A stretch of 64,000 nucleotides of DNA, taken from contig NZ_JADWMY010000001.1 in the NCBI RefSeq assembly GCF_015767275.1, forward strand, positions 620,001 through 684,000. The letters are read 5' to 3'. Below are positions 8,620-16,760 of the stretch, one piece after another (position 1 is the first letter of the stretch; each line of letters starts with the position of its first letter). This DNA is from Herbaspirillum sp. AP02. GTDB lineage: Bacteria > Pseudomonadota > Gammaproteobacteria > Burkholderiales > Burkholderiaceae_D. The notes beneath the pieces were generated by a model. It was not told the origin of the DNA, did no database searches, and saw only the letters and a list, made by a program, of their open reading frames with translations. The translations under genes were made by a program, and so were the position numbers.

Positions 8620-9264
8620 TTAGCTCCGGTCTTCTGTTTTTTGCCAGACGCTGGCCAACCACGGCTGCTGCTCACGTGGCAAGCCGTCGGGGCGGTAATA
8701 ATGCCGCAATTCAACGAATCCTGCTGGCAACAGGTAACGGCGCCAGCCTTCCAGGCTATGCCAGACGCCATAGCGGGGACCGCTCCAGCCTTCCAGGTCC
8801 TCCCCGCGGGGATTGGAACTGAACAGGATGCCGCCCGGCTTGAGGCTGGCATGCAACCGGACAAGCACGTTCGGCAGCGCGGCCGAAGGCACATGGAACA
8901 GCGAGGCATTGGCGAAGATGCCGTCGAAGCGCTGCAATGGCAGGTCCAACTGCAGGAAATCCTGGTGCAAGACCTCGCAGCCGCTGGCCGCACGCGCCAT
9001 CTCGACGAACTCGGCAGTGCCATCCAGGCCCACGGCGACATGGCCACGCCGGGTGAATTCGATCAGATCGCGTCCCGGGCCGCAGCCGAAGTCCAGAATC
9101 GTGAAGGGTCCCTGTCCGGCCTGGCCGGCTCTGGTCTGCAAGGCCTCCAGCAACGCCGCCATGTTCTGGCTGACATCATGATCCCAGGTGCCTTCGCGAA
9201 AGCTCTCCGCATTGCTGCTGTAGTGCGCAATCGTGCCGACCGAGGGATCCCGACGGGTGCCCAT
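8620..9264 (-). CDS. Class I SAM-dependent methyltransferase
   Basis: 214 residues from the ATG at 9264, which starts two bases after the moaD stop codon (TGACATG), so it is probably coupled to moaD translation. The SAM-binding motif I, D58-F-G-C-G-P-G-R-D66, is clear, followed by the acidic end of strand 2 (G-L-D-G-T-A-E-F) and F-A-N-A-S-L-F-H. It resembles small-molecule methyltransferases of the Methyltransf_11/25 type. The substrate is unknown. Position inside the molybdopterin gene set might link it to that pathway, but nothing in the protein shows this. Confidence 0.85.
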   Translation of the reverse strand: MGTRRDPSVGTIAHYSSNAESFREGTWDHDVSQNMAALLEALQTRAGQAGQGPFTILDFGCGPGRDLIEFTRRGHVAVGLDGTAEFVEMARAASGCEVLHQDFLQLDLPLQRFDGIFANASLFHVPSAALPNVLVRLHASLKPGGILFSSNPRGEDLEGWSGPRYGVWHSLEGWRRYLLPAGFVELRHYYRPDGLPREQQPWLASVWQKTEDRS

Positions 9265-9265
9265 G

Positions 9266-9523
9266 TCAGCCACCGGTGACCGGCGGGAAGAAGGCCACTT
9301 CGCCGCCCTCGGCAATCTCGGTATCGGCCTCGGTCATGTCATGGTCGTAGGCCATGCGCAGGTTCTTTTCCGGCCCCAGCACGTCGGCCCAGATGCCGCC
9401 GCGTCCCATCAGGAAGGCGCGCACGTCGCCGACGGTCTTGACGCTGTCCGGCAACTCGATGATTTCCTGCGAGGTCTGCAGGGCTTCGCGCACGCTGGCG
9501 AAGAAACGGAGTTCGATTTTCAT
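9266..9523 (-). CDS. moaD: Molybdopterin synthase sulfur-carrier (small) subunit
   Basis: 85 residues, a ubiquitin-like beta-grasp protein ending in V-T-G-G. The terminal Gly-Gly is adenylated and thiocarboxylated by MoeB and donates sulfur within the MoaD-MoaE complex. Its length and C-terminus are normal for MoaD. It begins 21 bases after moeA, with AAGGA about 11 bases upstream of the ATG, so moeA and moaD form an operon. Confidence 0.95.
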   Translation of the reverse strand: MKIELRFFASVREALQTSQEIIELPDSVKTVGDVRAFLMGRGGIWADVLGPEKNLRMAYDHDMTEADTEIAEGGEVAFFPPVTGG

Positions 9524-9544
9524 GAAAGGAAATTCCTTGATGGT

Positions 9545-10822
9545 TCAGTTGAGCAGATGATCGAAGGTCAGGAACTGCACCATGTCGCCGGCGGCGATGG
9601 TCTGTCCGGGCGGGTTGTCAATCAGGCCGTCGGCCCAGGCGGTCGAGGTCAGGACCGCCGAGCCCTGGCTGGGGAAGAGATCCAGTCCGCCCAGTGCATT
9701 GCGGCGCACGCGCAGGAATTCCTGGCGGCGGTCGGCGCGGGGCCAGTCGAAGTCAGCACGCATGCTCACTGCCTGCGGCAACACGGCTGCGCGTGGCAGG
9801 CCCTGCAGACGCAGCAGGAAAGGTCGTACAAACAGCAGGAAGGTGACGAAGGAAGAGACAGGATTACCGGGCAAGCCCATGAAGAACGCTTCGCCCGCGC
9901 CCTCTTCTCCGCGCCGCACCTGACCGAAGGCCAGGGGCTTGCCGGGTTTCATGGCGATCTGCCACATGTTGATGCGCCCTTCCGCTTCCACGGCCGGCTT
10001 CACATGGTCTTCCTCGCCCACGGAAACGCCACCGCTGGTGATGATGAGGTCATGCTCGCGGGCGGCTTCGCGCAGGGTCTGGCGGGTGGCGGCCAGGTTG
10101 TCGGGAACGATGCCGTAGTCGCTGACGGCGCAACCCAGTTTTTGCAGCAGGCCACGCAGGAGGAAGCGGTTGGAGTTGTAGATGGCACCGGGCTTGAGAG
10201 GCTCGCCGGGCATGGTCAGTTCGTCGCCGGTGAAGAACACCGCCACCCGTACCCGGCGCAATACCTCCAGTTCGGCCTGGCCGACTGAAGCCGCCAGCCC
10301 CAGTTCCTGCGGGCGCAGACGGGTGCCGGCGTCGAGGACGGTGCTGCCCTGGCAGATGTCTTCGCCGATGGTACGGACCCATTCGCCGCAGATGGGCACA
10401 TGGCGGATCACGACGTGGTCACCGTCCACCTCGCAGGCTTCCTGCATGACGATGGCGTCTGCGCCCTCGGGCAGCATGGCGCCGGTGAAGATGCGGGCGG
10501 CCGTGCCGGCTTCCAGCGGCTGGCCGACGTGACCGGCGGGAATGCGCTGCGACACCCGCAGGCGCGCCTGGCCGGAGGCGCAATCGGCGGCACGTACCGC
10601 ATAGCCATCCATCTGCGAATTGTCCATGCCCGGGACGTTGATATGGGCCTGCACGGGCGCGGCCAGCACGCGGCCACAGGCGTCCAGGGTGGCGATGGTC
10701 TGGCTGCCGGTGACCGGCACGGCCGCCTCGAGCAAGGTGTCGAGCGCCTGGGCGACACTTTGCATGGGCGCGCGGGCGGGCTTGACCGGGGAGTCTGGAC
10801 TAGGAGTGGACGTGGATTGCAT
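9545..10822 (-). CDS. moeA: Molybdopterin molybdenumtransferase
   Basis: 425 residues from the ATG at 10822; an in-frame ATG 48 bases upstream gives a basic, low-information extension and is less likely. MoeA signatures are the M-D-G-Y-A-V motif near the N-terminus, the S-G-G-V-S-V-G-E-E-D segment in the MoCF-binding domain and G-L-P-G-N-P-V-S-S before the C-terminal domain. It inserts molybdate into adenylylated molybdopterin. First gene of moeA-moaD-methyltransferase, downstream of a thrC terminator. Confidence 0.95.
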   Translation of the reverse strand: MQSTSTPSPDSPVKPARAPMQSVAQALDTLLEAAVPVTGSQTIATLDACGRVLAAPVQAHINVPGMDNSQMDGYAVRAADCASGQARLRVSQRIPAGHVGQPLEAGTAARIFTGAMLPEGADAIVMQEACEVDGDHVVIRHVPICGEWVRTIGEDICQGSTVLDAGTRLRPQELGLAASVGQAELEVLRRVRVAVFFTGDELTMPGEPLKPGAIYNSNRFLLRGLLQKLGCAVSDYGIVPDNLAATRQTLREAAREHDLIITSGGVSVGEEDHVKPAVEAEGRINMWQIAMKPGKPLAFGQVRRGEEGAGEAFFMGLPGNPVSSFVTFLLFVRPFLLRLQGLPRAAVLPQAVSMRADFDWPRADRRQEFLRVRRNALGGLDLFPSQGSAVLTSTAWADGLIDNPPGQTIAAGDMVQFLTFDHLLN

Positions 10823-10929
10823 GGCGGGCCTGAGGGATGGAATGCGGGAAGCGCGCTGTTTTCTGGTCAATTCCGGTCAATACAGCGACCCGACATTCTA
10901 ATGCAATCGCAGCCCGCCTGCGGCCCATG

Positions 10930-10964
10930 AAAAACGCCGCCCGGGCCTGCGGCGCGGACGGCGT
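10930..10964 (-). terminator. Probable terminator after thrC
   Basis: On the minus strand a GC-rich hairpin (ACGCCG at 10964-10959 pairing with CGGCGT at 10939-10934, with further pairing inside) runs into five U residues (10934-10930). It lies 23-57 bases past the thrC stop. Confidence 0.7.
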
Positions 10965-10986
10965 GATCGGGGAGAACCAACAATGC

Positions 10987-12447
10987 TTACAGGTCGGTAT
11001 GCTCGGCCACGAAGGCCTTCACGCGAGCGGCGTCGGCCGGTATGACCTCGAAGCGCTGCGGCAACGCCTCGATGTTCTCGAAGCCGGCCGGGCGGTCGGC
11101 GTCGCGCCCCAGGGCTTCGCGGATGGTCTCGTTGAACTTGGCCGGCAAGGCGGTCTCCAGCACGATCATGGTGACGCCCGGGGTGAGGTTTTCACGCGCC
11201 ACCTTGATGCCGTCGGCGGTGTGGGTATCGACCGTGATGCCGTAGGACTTTTCGGCAAAGCGGATGGTGTCCAGACGGTCGGCGTGGGAGGACTTGCCGG
11301 AGGCGAACCCGTACTTGATCACGCTGGCGAATTCATCGCCATCGCTGCCGGGCTTGCCGGTCAGGTCGAAGCCACCAGCGGTCTCGACCTTGTGGAACAG
11401 GGTCTTGACGCGGGCGCTGTCGCGACCCAGCAGGTCATAGACGAAGCGCTCGAAGTTGGAGGCCTTGCTGATGTCCATGCTGGGGCTGCTGGTGTGGTAG
11501 GTCTCGGCCGACTTGCGTACGCGGTAGACACCCGTGCGGAAGAACTCGTCGAGCACGTCGTTCTCGTTGGTGGCCACCACCAGCTTGTCGATGGGCAGGC
11601 CCATCATGCGGGCAATGTGGCCGGCGCAGATATTGCCGAAGTTGCCCGAGGGGACGGTGAAGGACACCTTCTGTTCGTTGCTGGTGGTGGCCGCCAGGTA
11701 GCCGCGGAAGTAGTACACCACCTGCGCCACCACGCGCGCCCAGTTGATCGAGTTGACGGTGCCGATCTTCTTAGCAGCCTTGTAGCCGAGATCGTTGGAG
11801 ATGGCCTTGACGATGTCCTGGCAGTCGTCGAAGACGCCTTCCACCGCCAGGTTGAAGATGTTGGGGTCTTGCAGGCTGAACATCTGCGCGGTCTGGAAGG
11901 CGCTCATCTTCTTGTGCGGGGACAGCATGAAGACGCGGATGCCCTTCTTGCCACGCATGGCGTATTCGGCAGCGCTGCCGGTGTCCCCGGAGGTGGCACC
12001 GACGATATTCAATTCGGCGCCCTTCTTGGCGAGCGCATATTCGAACAGGTTACCCAGCAGTTGCATGGCCATGTCCTTGAAGGCCAGCGTGGGGCCGTTG
12101 GACAGGCTTTGCAGCACCAGCTTCTTGCCATCGCGCTCTTCCAGCGTGCGCAGCGGGGTGATCTGGCCGGCATCCTCGCCGGCGCGGGTGTTGCGGTAGA
12201 CGTCGGCGGTATAGGTCTTGTGCGCCAGGGCCTTGAGATCGGCTTCGGGAATATCGGTGGCGAACTTGCGCAGCACCTCGAAGGCCAAGTCGGCATAGGA
12301 CAGCTTGCGCCACTGGTCGAGCTCGGCACCGCTCACCTGCGGATACTGCGCCGGCAGGTACAGGCCACCATCCGGGGCCAGGCCGCCCAGCAGGATGTCG
12401 GAGAAGGAAGGAGTTGCAGCGTGACCGCGTGTGGAGACGTATTGCAT
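10987..12447 (-). CDS. thrC: Threonine synthase
   Basis: 486 residues from the ATG at 12447 (M-Q-Y-V-S-T-R-G), the conserved N-terminus of the long proteobacterial ThrC; the open frame extends upstream to 12603 but that part is arginine-rich and not ThrC-like. The PLP lysine is K124 in L-A-F-K-D-M. The G-A-T-S-G-D-T-G-S-A segment binds the cofactor phosphate. It converts O-phosphohomoserine to threonine. hom lies upstream on the same strand, but an opposite-strand gene sits between the two. Confidence 0.96.
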   Translation of the reverse strand: MQYVSTRGHAATPSFSDILLGGLAPDGGLYLPAQYPQVSGAELDQWRKLSYADLAFEVLRKFATDIPEADLKALAHKTYTADVYRNTRAGEDAGQITPLRTLEERDGKKLVLQSLSNGPTLAFKDMAMQLLGNLFEYALAKKGAELNIVGATSGDTGSAAEYAMRGKKGIRVFMLSPHKKMSAFQTAQMFSLQDPNIFNLAVEGVFDDCQDIVKAISNDLGYKAAKKIGTVNSINWARVVAQVVYYFRGYLAATTSNEQKVSFTVPSGNFGNICAGHIARMMGLPIDKLVVATNENDVLDEFFRTGVYRVRKSAETYHTSSPSMDISKASNFERFVYDLLGRDSARVKTLFHKVETAGGFDLTGKPGSDGDEFASVIKYGFASGKSSHADRLDTIRFAEKSYGITVDTHTADGIKVARENLTPGVTMIVLETALPAKFNETIREALGRDADRPAGFENIEALPQRFEVIPADAARVKAFVAEHTDL

Positions 12448-12770
12448 GTCGATAGGAAGCGCCGGCAGGCGGCTGGAGGGTGAATTGGCAGGAAAGCCTT
12501 GGATTATAAGGCCAGACGGCCTACGACAAAAGCGCAGCAGGGGCCCGGCCGCGAAATCCCTGCCACGCACTGATCGCCGCGCCGCTGCGCGGGTGGACCG
12601 CACTATTGCCCCGGAACATCACAGACCTGAAATAAAACGTTACCACCCTTGAAAGCCGGCCATGGCCGGGCTATGCTGCGCCACTTCGTGCTGCAGCGCC
12701 GGATTGACGGAATGTTTGCACGCTGGCTGCGTCAAAGACCTATTCAAACTCAACAAGGATGGAAAACGGC
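12448..12770. other. Divergent intergenic region between thrC and the adhesin-E-like gene
   Basis: 323 bases that must hold the thrC promoter (minus) and the promoter of the small secreted protein (plus). A perfect 14-bp palindrome CCGGCCATGGCCGG is at 12656-12669. An AAGGAT ribosome-binding site is at 12755-12760. I see no convincing gene and no confident -35/-10 pair. Confidence 0.5.
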
Positions 12771-13208
12771 ATGAATCACAAGACCAAGACCCTGCTCGCA
12801 ACGACCGGCCTGTTCGCGGCCCTCCTGGCGAGTCTGCCGGCCCACGCCGAGAACTGGCAATCGCTGGGCGGCACCGACCAGTCCGAACTGCTGGTCGATA
12901 CCGACTCCATCGTCGAGTCCGGCGGCGTGCGCGAGGCCTGGTCGCTGTGGAACTTCAAGGAAGCGCGTCCCAACAATGGCGACAAGAGCTTCCCGACGCT
13001 GAAGTCCTACAAGGACCTGCACCAGTACAACTGCAAGGCCGGCACCATGAAGCTGGTGCGCGAGATCATCTTTGCCGAGAACGATGGCAAGGGCGACAAG
13101 CGCGACCATTCCGACGCGCTCAAGGGCATGGATTTCATCAAGCCCAAGCCGATGTCGGTGGGTGATGCCATGCTGCAGGCGGTGTGCAGCTTCGAACTGA
13201 AGAAGTAA
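12771..13208 (+). CDS. Small secreted protein, surface-adhesin E-like family
   Basis: 145 residues from the ATG at 12771 (AAGGAT 10 bases upstream); an ATG at 12759 is too close to that ribosome-binding site. A signal peptide is clear: M-N-H-K-T-K, a hydrophobic core, and a signal peptidase I site after A-H-A (about residue 23). The mature part has W-x-x-L-G, two cysteines (in Y-N-C-K and V-C-S-F) and the D-T-D-S-I layout of the adhesin-E-like family. I assign a periplasmic or surface location; the real role is unknown. It lies opposite to hom and thrC and splits that pair. Confidence 0.75.
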   Translation: MNHKTKTLLATTGLFAALLASLPAHAENWQSLGGTDQSELLVDTDSIVESGGVREAWSLWNFKEARPNNGDKSFPTLKSYKDLHQYNCKAGTMKLVREIIFAENDGKGDKRDHSDALKGMDFIKPKPMSVGDAMLQAVCSFELKK

Positions 13209-13260
13209 GACACAGCAGGACGGCCATCGCCCGGCGCGGCGGTCCGCCCTGCCGGAATAA

Positions 13261-13288
13261 AAAATCGGAGCCCGCGGGCTCCGATTTT
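13261..13288. terminator. Bidirectional terminator between adhesin-E-like gene and hom
   Basis: A perfect 28-bp palindrome (AAAATCGGAGCCCG followed by its reverse complement), flanked by A- and T-runs. It ends both the plus-strand small gene and minus-strand hom. Confidence 0.9.
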
Positions 13289-13318
13289 CGTTGGCGGCAA
13301 GACTTGACCGGCCGGGGA

Positions 13319-14629
13319 TCAGCTCAGCTCTTCCAGGCGGATCTTGGTGACCTTGCCCACGACGGTGGACAGGGCTTCGATCTTGGCGATGGCGGCCTCG
13401 ATGTTCTTTTCCTGGGTCTGGTGGGTCAGCATGATGATATCGGTCTGCTGTTCACCTTCGGCCGGCTCTTTCTGCAGCATGGCGTCGATAGAGATGGTCG
13501 AATCGGCCAGGATGCGGGTCACGTCGGCCAGCACGCCGGCCTGGTCGGCCACGCGGATGCGCAGGTAGTAGCTGGTCACCACTTCGCTCATGGGCAGCAC
13601 CGGAGTATCGGCCATGGCATTGAGCTGGAAGGCCAGCGAAGGCACATGGTGTTCCGGGTCGGCCGTGGCCAGGCGGGTGATGTCGACCAGGTCGGCAATC
13701 ACGGCCGAGGCGGTCGGCTCGGAACCGGCGCCCTTGCCGTAGTACAGGGCTTCGCCGACGGCGTCGCCACGTACCACCACCGCATTCATCGCGCCCTCGA
13801 CATTGGCGATCAGGCGCGAGGCCGGGATCAGCGTCGGGTGCACGCGCAGTTCGATGCCCTTCTCGGTCTGGCGCGTGATGCCCAGCAGCTTGATGCGGTA
13901 GCCCAGCTTTTCGGCATAGGTGATGTCGCTGGCCTGCAGCTTGGTGATGCCTTCCACGTGGGCCTTGTCGAACTGCACCGGGATGCCGAAGGCGATCGAG
14001 GCCATGATGGTCAGCTTGTGGGCTGCGTCCACGCCTTCGATGTCGAAGGTCGGATCGGCCTCGGCATAACCCAGACGCTGCGCTTCCTTCAGGACCACGT
14101 CGAAGTCCAGCCCCTTGTCGCGCATCTCGGAGAGGATGAAGTTGGTGGTGCCGTTGATGATGCCGGCCACCCACTGGATGCGGTTGGCGGTCAGGCCTTC
14201 ACGCAGTGCCTTGATGATGGGGATGCCACCGGCCACGGCCGCCTCGAAGGCCACCATGACGCCCTTTTCCTGCGCGGCCTTGAAGATCTCGTTGCCATGG
14301 GTGGCGATCAGGGCCTTGTTGGCCGTGACCACGTGCTTGCCGTTGGCGATCGCCTTGAGCACCAGATCGCGGGCGGTGTCGTAGCCGCCGATCAGTTCGA
14401 CGACGATATCGATCTCGGGATCGTTCACCACCAGGTTGCCGTCGTTGACGACCTTGACTTCTCCATGGGTCAGTTCGGTCGCACGGGCAGTGTTGCGAGC
14501 GGCGACCATGGTAATTTCAATGCCCCGGCCTGCACGGCGCGCAATCTCTTCCTGGTTGCGCTTGAGAACATTGAACGTACCGGAACCCACGGTGCCGATG
14601 CCGAGCAAACCTACTTTGATGGATTTCAT
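13319..14629 (-). CDS. hom: Homoserine dehydrogenase
   Basis: 436 residues from the ATG at 14629 (M-K-S-I-K-V-G-L-L-G). An N-terminal Rossmann motif G-L-L-G-I-G-T-V-G (7-15) binds NAD(P)H, the middle is the homoserine dehydrogenase catalytic domain (N-G-T-T-N-F-I-L, and E-A-D-P-T-F-D-I-E-G-x-D-A), and about residues 350-425 form a C-terminal ACT domain for threonine feedback control. No aspartokinase domain is fused. It is 71 bases downstream of alaA with no terminator between, so the two are probably cotranscribed. The reaction is aspartate semialdehyde to homoserine. Confidence 0.96.
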   Translation of the reverse strand: MKSIKVGLLGIGTVGSGTFNVLKRNQEEIARRAGRGIEITMVAARNTARATELTHGEVKVVNDGNLVVNDPEIDIVVELIGGYDTARDLVLKAIANGKHVVTANKALIATHGNEIFKAAQEKGVMVAFEAAVAGGIPIIKALREGLTANRIQWVAGIINGTTNFILSEMRDKGLDFDVVLKEAQRLGYAEADPTFDIEGVDAAHKLTIMASIAFGIPVQFDKAHVEGITKLQASDITYAEKLGYRIKLLGITRQTEKGIELRVHPTLIPASRLIANVEGAMNAVVVRGDAVGEALYYGKGAGSEPTASAVIADLVDITRLATADPEHHVPSLAFQLNAMADTPVLPMSEVVTSYYLRIRVADQAGVLADVTRILADSTISIDAMLQKEPAEGEQQTDIIMLTHQTQEKNIEAAIAKIEALSTVVGKVTKIRLEELS

Positions 14630-14700
14630 ATTGTCTTCGTGGTTGATGAAAAAGACCGCCATGCCGTTTCAGCGGACAGGACGGGGTACTGCAGAAACGG

Positions 14701-15930
14701 TCAGGCGGTGCCGTGGCGGCGACGATAGCCCTCCAGGAAATGGGCGATGCGGCCCATGGATTCGGTCAGATCGTCGGTATTGGGCAGGAACACCACGCGG
14801 AAGTGGTCCGGCGTGGGGCAGTTGAAGCCTGTGCCCTGCACGATCAGTACCTTTTCCTCGGCCAGCAGTTCGTAGGCGAATTCCTGGTCATCCTTGATCG
14901 GGTAGACGTCCGGGTCCAGGCGCGGGAACATGTACAGCGCCGACTTGGGCTTCACGCAGGTGACACCCGGGATGTCGGTCAGGAGCTTGTGCGCCAGGTC
15001 GCGCTGCTTGGTCAGGCGGCCGTTGGGGCCGACCAGGTCATTGATGCTCTGGTAGCCGCCCAGCGCGGTCTGGATCGCGAACTGGCCTGGCGCATTGGCG
15101 CACAGGCGCATCGAGGCCAGCATGTTGAGGCCTTCGATATAGTCGCGGGCGTGCTTCTTCTCGCCCGAGACCACCATCCAGCCGGCACGATAGCCGCAGG
15201 AACGATAGTTCTTGGACAGGCCATTGAAGGTGATGAACAGCACATCGTCGGCCAGCGACGCCAGCGAGGTGTGGGTGTTGCCGTCGTAGAGCACCTTGTC
15301 GTAGATCTCGTCGGCCAGGATGATCAACTGGTGCTGGCGCGCCAGTTCGATGATTTCCTTCAGCACCTCGACCGAATAGAGCGCGCCGGTCGGGTTGTTG
15401 GGGTTGATGACGACGATGGCCTTGGTGTTGGGGGTGATCTTCTTCTTGATGTCGGCGATATCGGGTTGCCAGCCTTGCTGCTCGTCGCACACATAATGCA
15501 CCGGAGTACCGCCGGACAGGCTCACGGCCGCGGTCCACAGCGGATAGTCGGGCGACGGCACCAGCACTTCGTCGCCGGTGTTGAGCAGCGCGTTCACGCT
15601 CATGACGATCAGCTCGGAGGCGCCATTGCCCAGGTAGATGTCATCGATGGTGACGCCTTCGATCTTCTTTTGCTGGGTGTAGTGCATGACCGACTTGCGG
15701 GGGGCGAACAGGCCCTTGGAGTCGGTATAGCCGGAGGCATTGCCCATGTTGCGGATCATGTCCTGCACGATCTCGTCGGGGGCGTCGAAGCCGAAGGCGG
15801 CCAGGTTGCCGATGTTGAGCTTGATGATCTTGTGGCCCTCTTCCTCCATCTGGCGCGCCTTTTCCAGCACGGGACCCCGAATGTCGTAACACACATCTGC
15901 CAGCTTCTTGGATTTCTGAATCGGTCGCAC
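14701..15930 (-). CDS. alaA: Alanine-forming aminotransferase AlaA
   Basis: 409 residues. The start is GTG at 15930: AGAGGAAG lies a few bases upstream, and the protein then begins R-P-I-Q-K-S-K-K-L, aligned with E. coli AlaA. The longer open frame to 16008 is not family-like. Class I/II PLP aminotransferase features are I-N-P-N-N-P-T-G (175-182), D207 in A-D-E-I-Y, and the PLP lysine K240 in G-L-S-K-N-Y-R. It makes alanine from pyruvate and glutamate. Position directly upstream of hom is common in beta-proteobacteria. Confidence 0.93.
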   Translation of the reverse strand: MRPIQKSKKLADVCYDIRGPVLEKARQMEEEGHKIIKLNIGNLAAFGFDAPDEIVQDMIRNMGNASGYTDSKGLFAPRKSVMHYTQQKKIEGVTIDDIYLGNGASELIVMSVNALLNTGDEVLVPSPDYPLWTAAVSLSGGTPVHYVCDEQQGWQPDIADIKKKITPNTKAIVVINPNNPTGALYSVEVLKEIIELARQHQLIILADEIYDKVLYDGNTHTSLASLADDVLFITFNGLSKNYRSCGYRAGWMVVSGEKKHARDYIEGLNMLASMRLCANAPGQFAIQTALGGYQSINDLVGPNGRLTKQRDLAHKLLTDIPGVTCVKPKSALYMFPRLDPDVYPIKDDQEFAYELLAEEKVLIVQGTGFNCPTPDHFRVVFLPNTDDLTESMGRIAHFLEGYRRRHGTA

Positions 15931-16324
15931 AGCTCTTCCTCTAATCGTTTCGCAGGGGACCGGCCAGCCTGGCCCCCATCGGATCTCATCGGGTCTCTCG
16001 GCTTGCATGGCGGGTCCGGAACCTTTGCCTCGCGGTCCTCTCCATTACCACGCTTGCCGTCATTTTCCTGCATGTTCGTACCTGCTGCAGTGCAATGTAA
16101 AGCACGTGCAAAGAGGCCGGTGGCAGCACCCCACGGGCCCGCCGGGAACCGGCCATTTTGCCCAAAGCTAAGCATTTTATCAATCAAATAGGCGTGCGCC
16201 GGGGTCGGAAACGGCTACAATGGCGCACTTTACGACCACGTTGCCGCGATGCATGTCGCCATGACATCCCGGCCCGGCCGTCTGCCCGGACCGGGCGCCT
16301 GCAACCCATCCTGCCCATCCTGCG
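15931..16324. other. Divergent intergenic region between alaA and the Mth938-like gene
   Basis: 394 bases without a credible gene. The alaA ribosome-binding site lies at its left end. A TACAAT hexamer at 16216-16221 could be a -10 element for the plus-strand gene, but I find no matching -35. The part at about 16156-16193 is locally AT-rich. Nothing else stands out. Confidence 0.5.
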
Positions 16325-16705
16325 ATGAAGCTCCACACGACCGAGACCAAGCAATACCAGACCGTCACCGCCTATGATGAGGACGGTGTCGAGCTCAATG
16401 CCATCCGTTTCACCAACAGCTTGCTGGTGCTGCCCGAAACCGAGCCGGTGCCCTGGCCGGTGGACAGCTTCGAGGCGCTCACCCCGCAGCATTTCGACCA
16501 GATCGACGCCACCGCGCCCGACGTGGTCATCCTGGGTACCGGCGAGCGCCAGCGCTTCGTCCATCCCAAGCTGACCACCGTGCTCACGGCGCGCCGCATC
16601 GGTGTGGAATGCATGGACAACCAGGCCGCCTGTCGCACCTACAACATCCTCATGGCCGAGGGACGCAAGGTGGCACTGGCGCTGATCATCGCGCCACAAG
16701 CCTGA
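16325..16705 (+). CDS. Mth938-like domain protein (DUF498)
   Basis: 126 residues covering one complete Mth938-like domain. Recognisable parts are the N-terminal Y-D-E-D-G-V-E-L-N segment, the central V-V-I-L-G-T-G motif and the C-terminal E-C-M-D-N-Q-A-A-C-R-T-Y-N-I-L segment. Homologues are found in bacteria, archaea and mitochondria (NDUFAF3-related) and their bacterial function is not established. No clear Shine-Dalgarno precedes the ATG. It is 55 bases upstream of arnT on the same strand, so it is probably the first gene of the Ara4N transcript. Confidence 0.88.
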   Translation: MKLHTTETKQYQTVTAYDEDGVELNAIRFTNSLLVLPETEPVPWPVDSFEALTPQHFDQIDATAPDVVILGTGERQRFVHPKLTTVLTARRIGVECMDNQAACRTYNILMAEGRKVALALIIAPQA

Positions 16706-16760
16706 ACCGGCACTTGCCGCGACAAGAAACCCAAGAACACGCAACAAGGAACCGCTGTCA

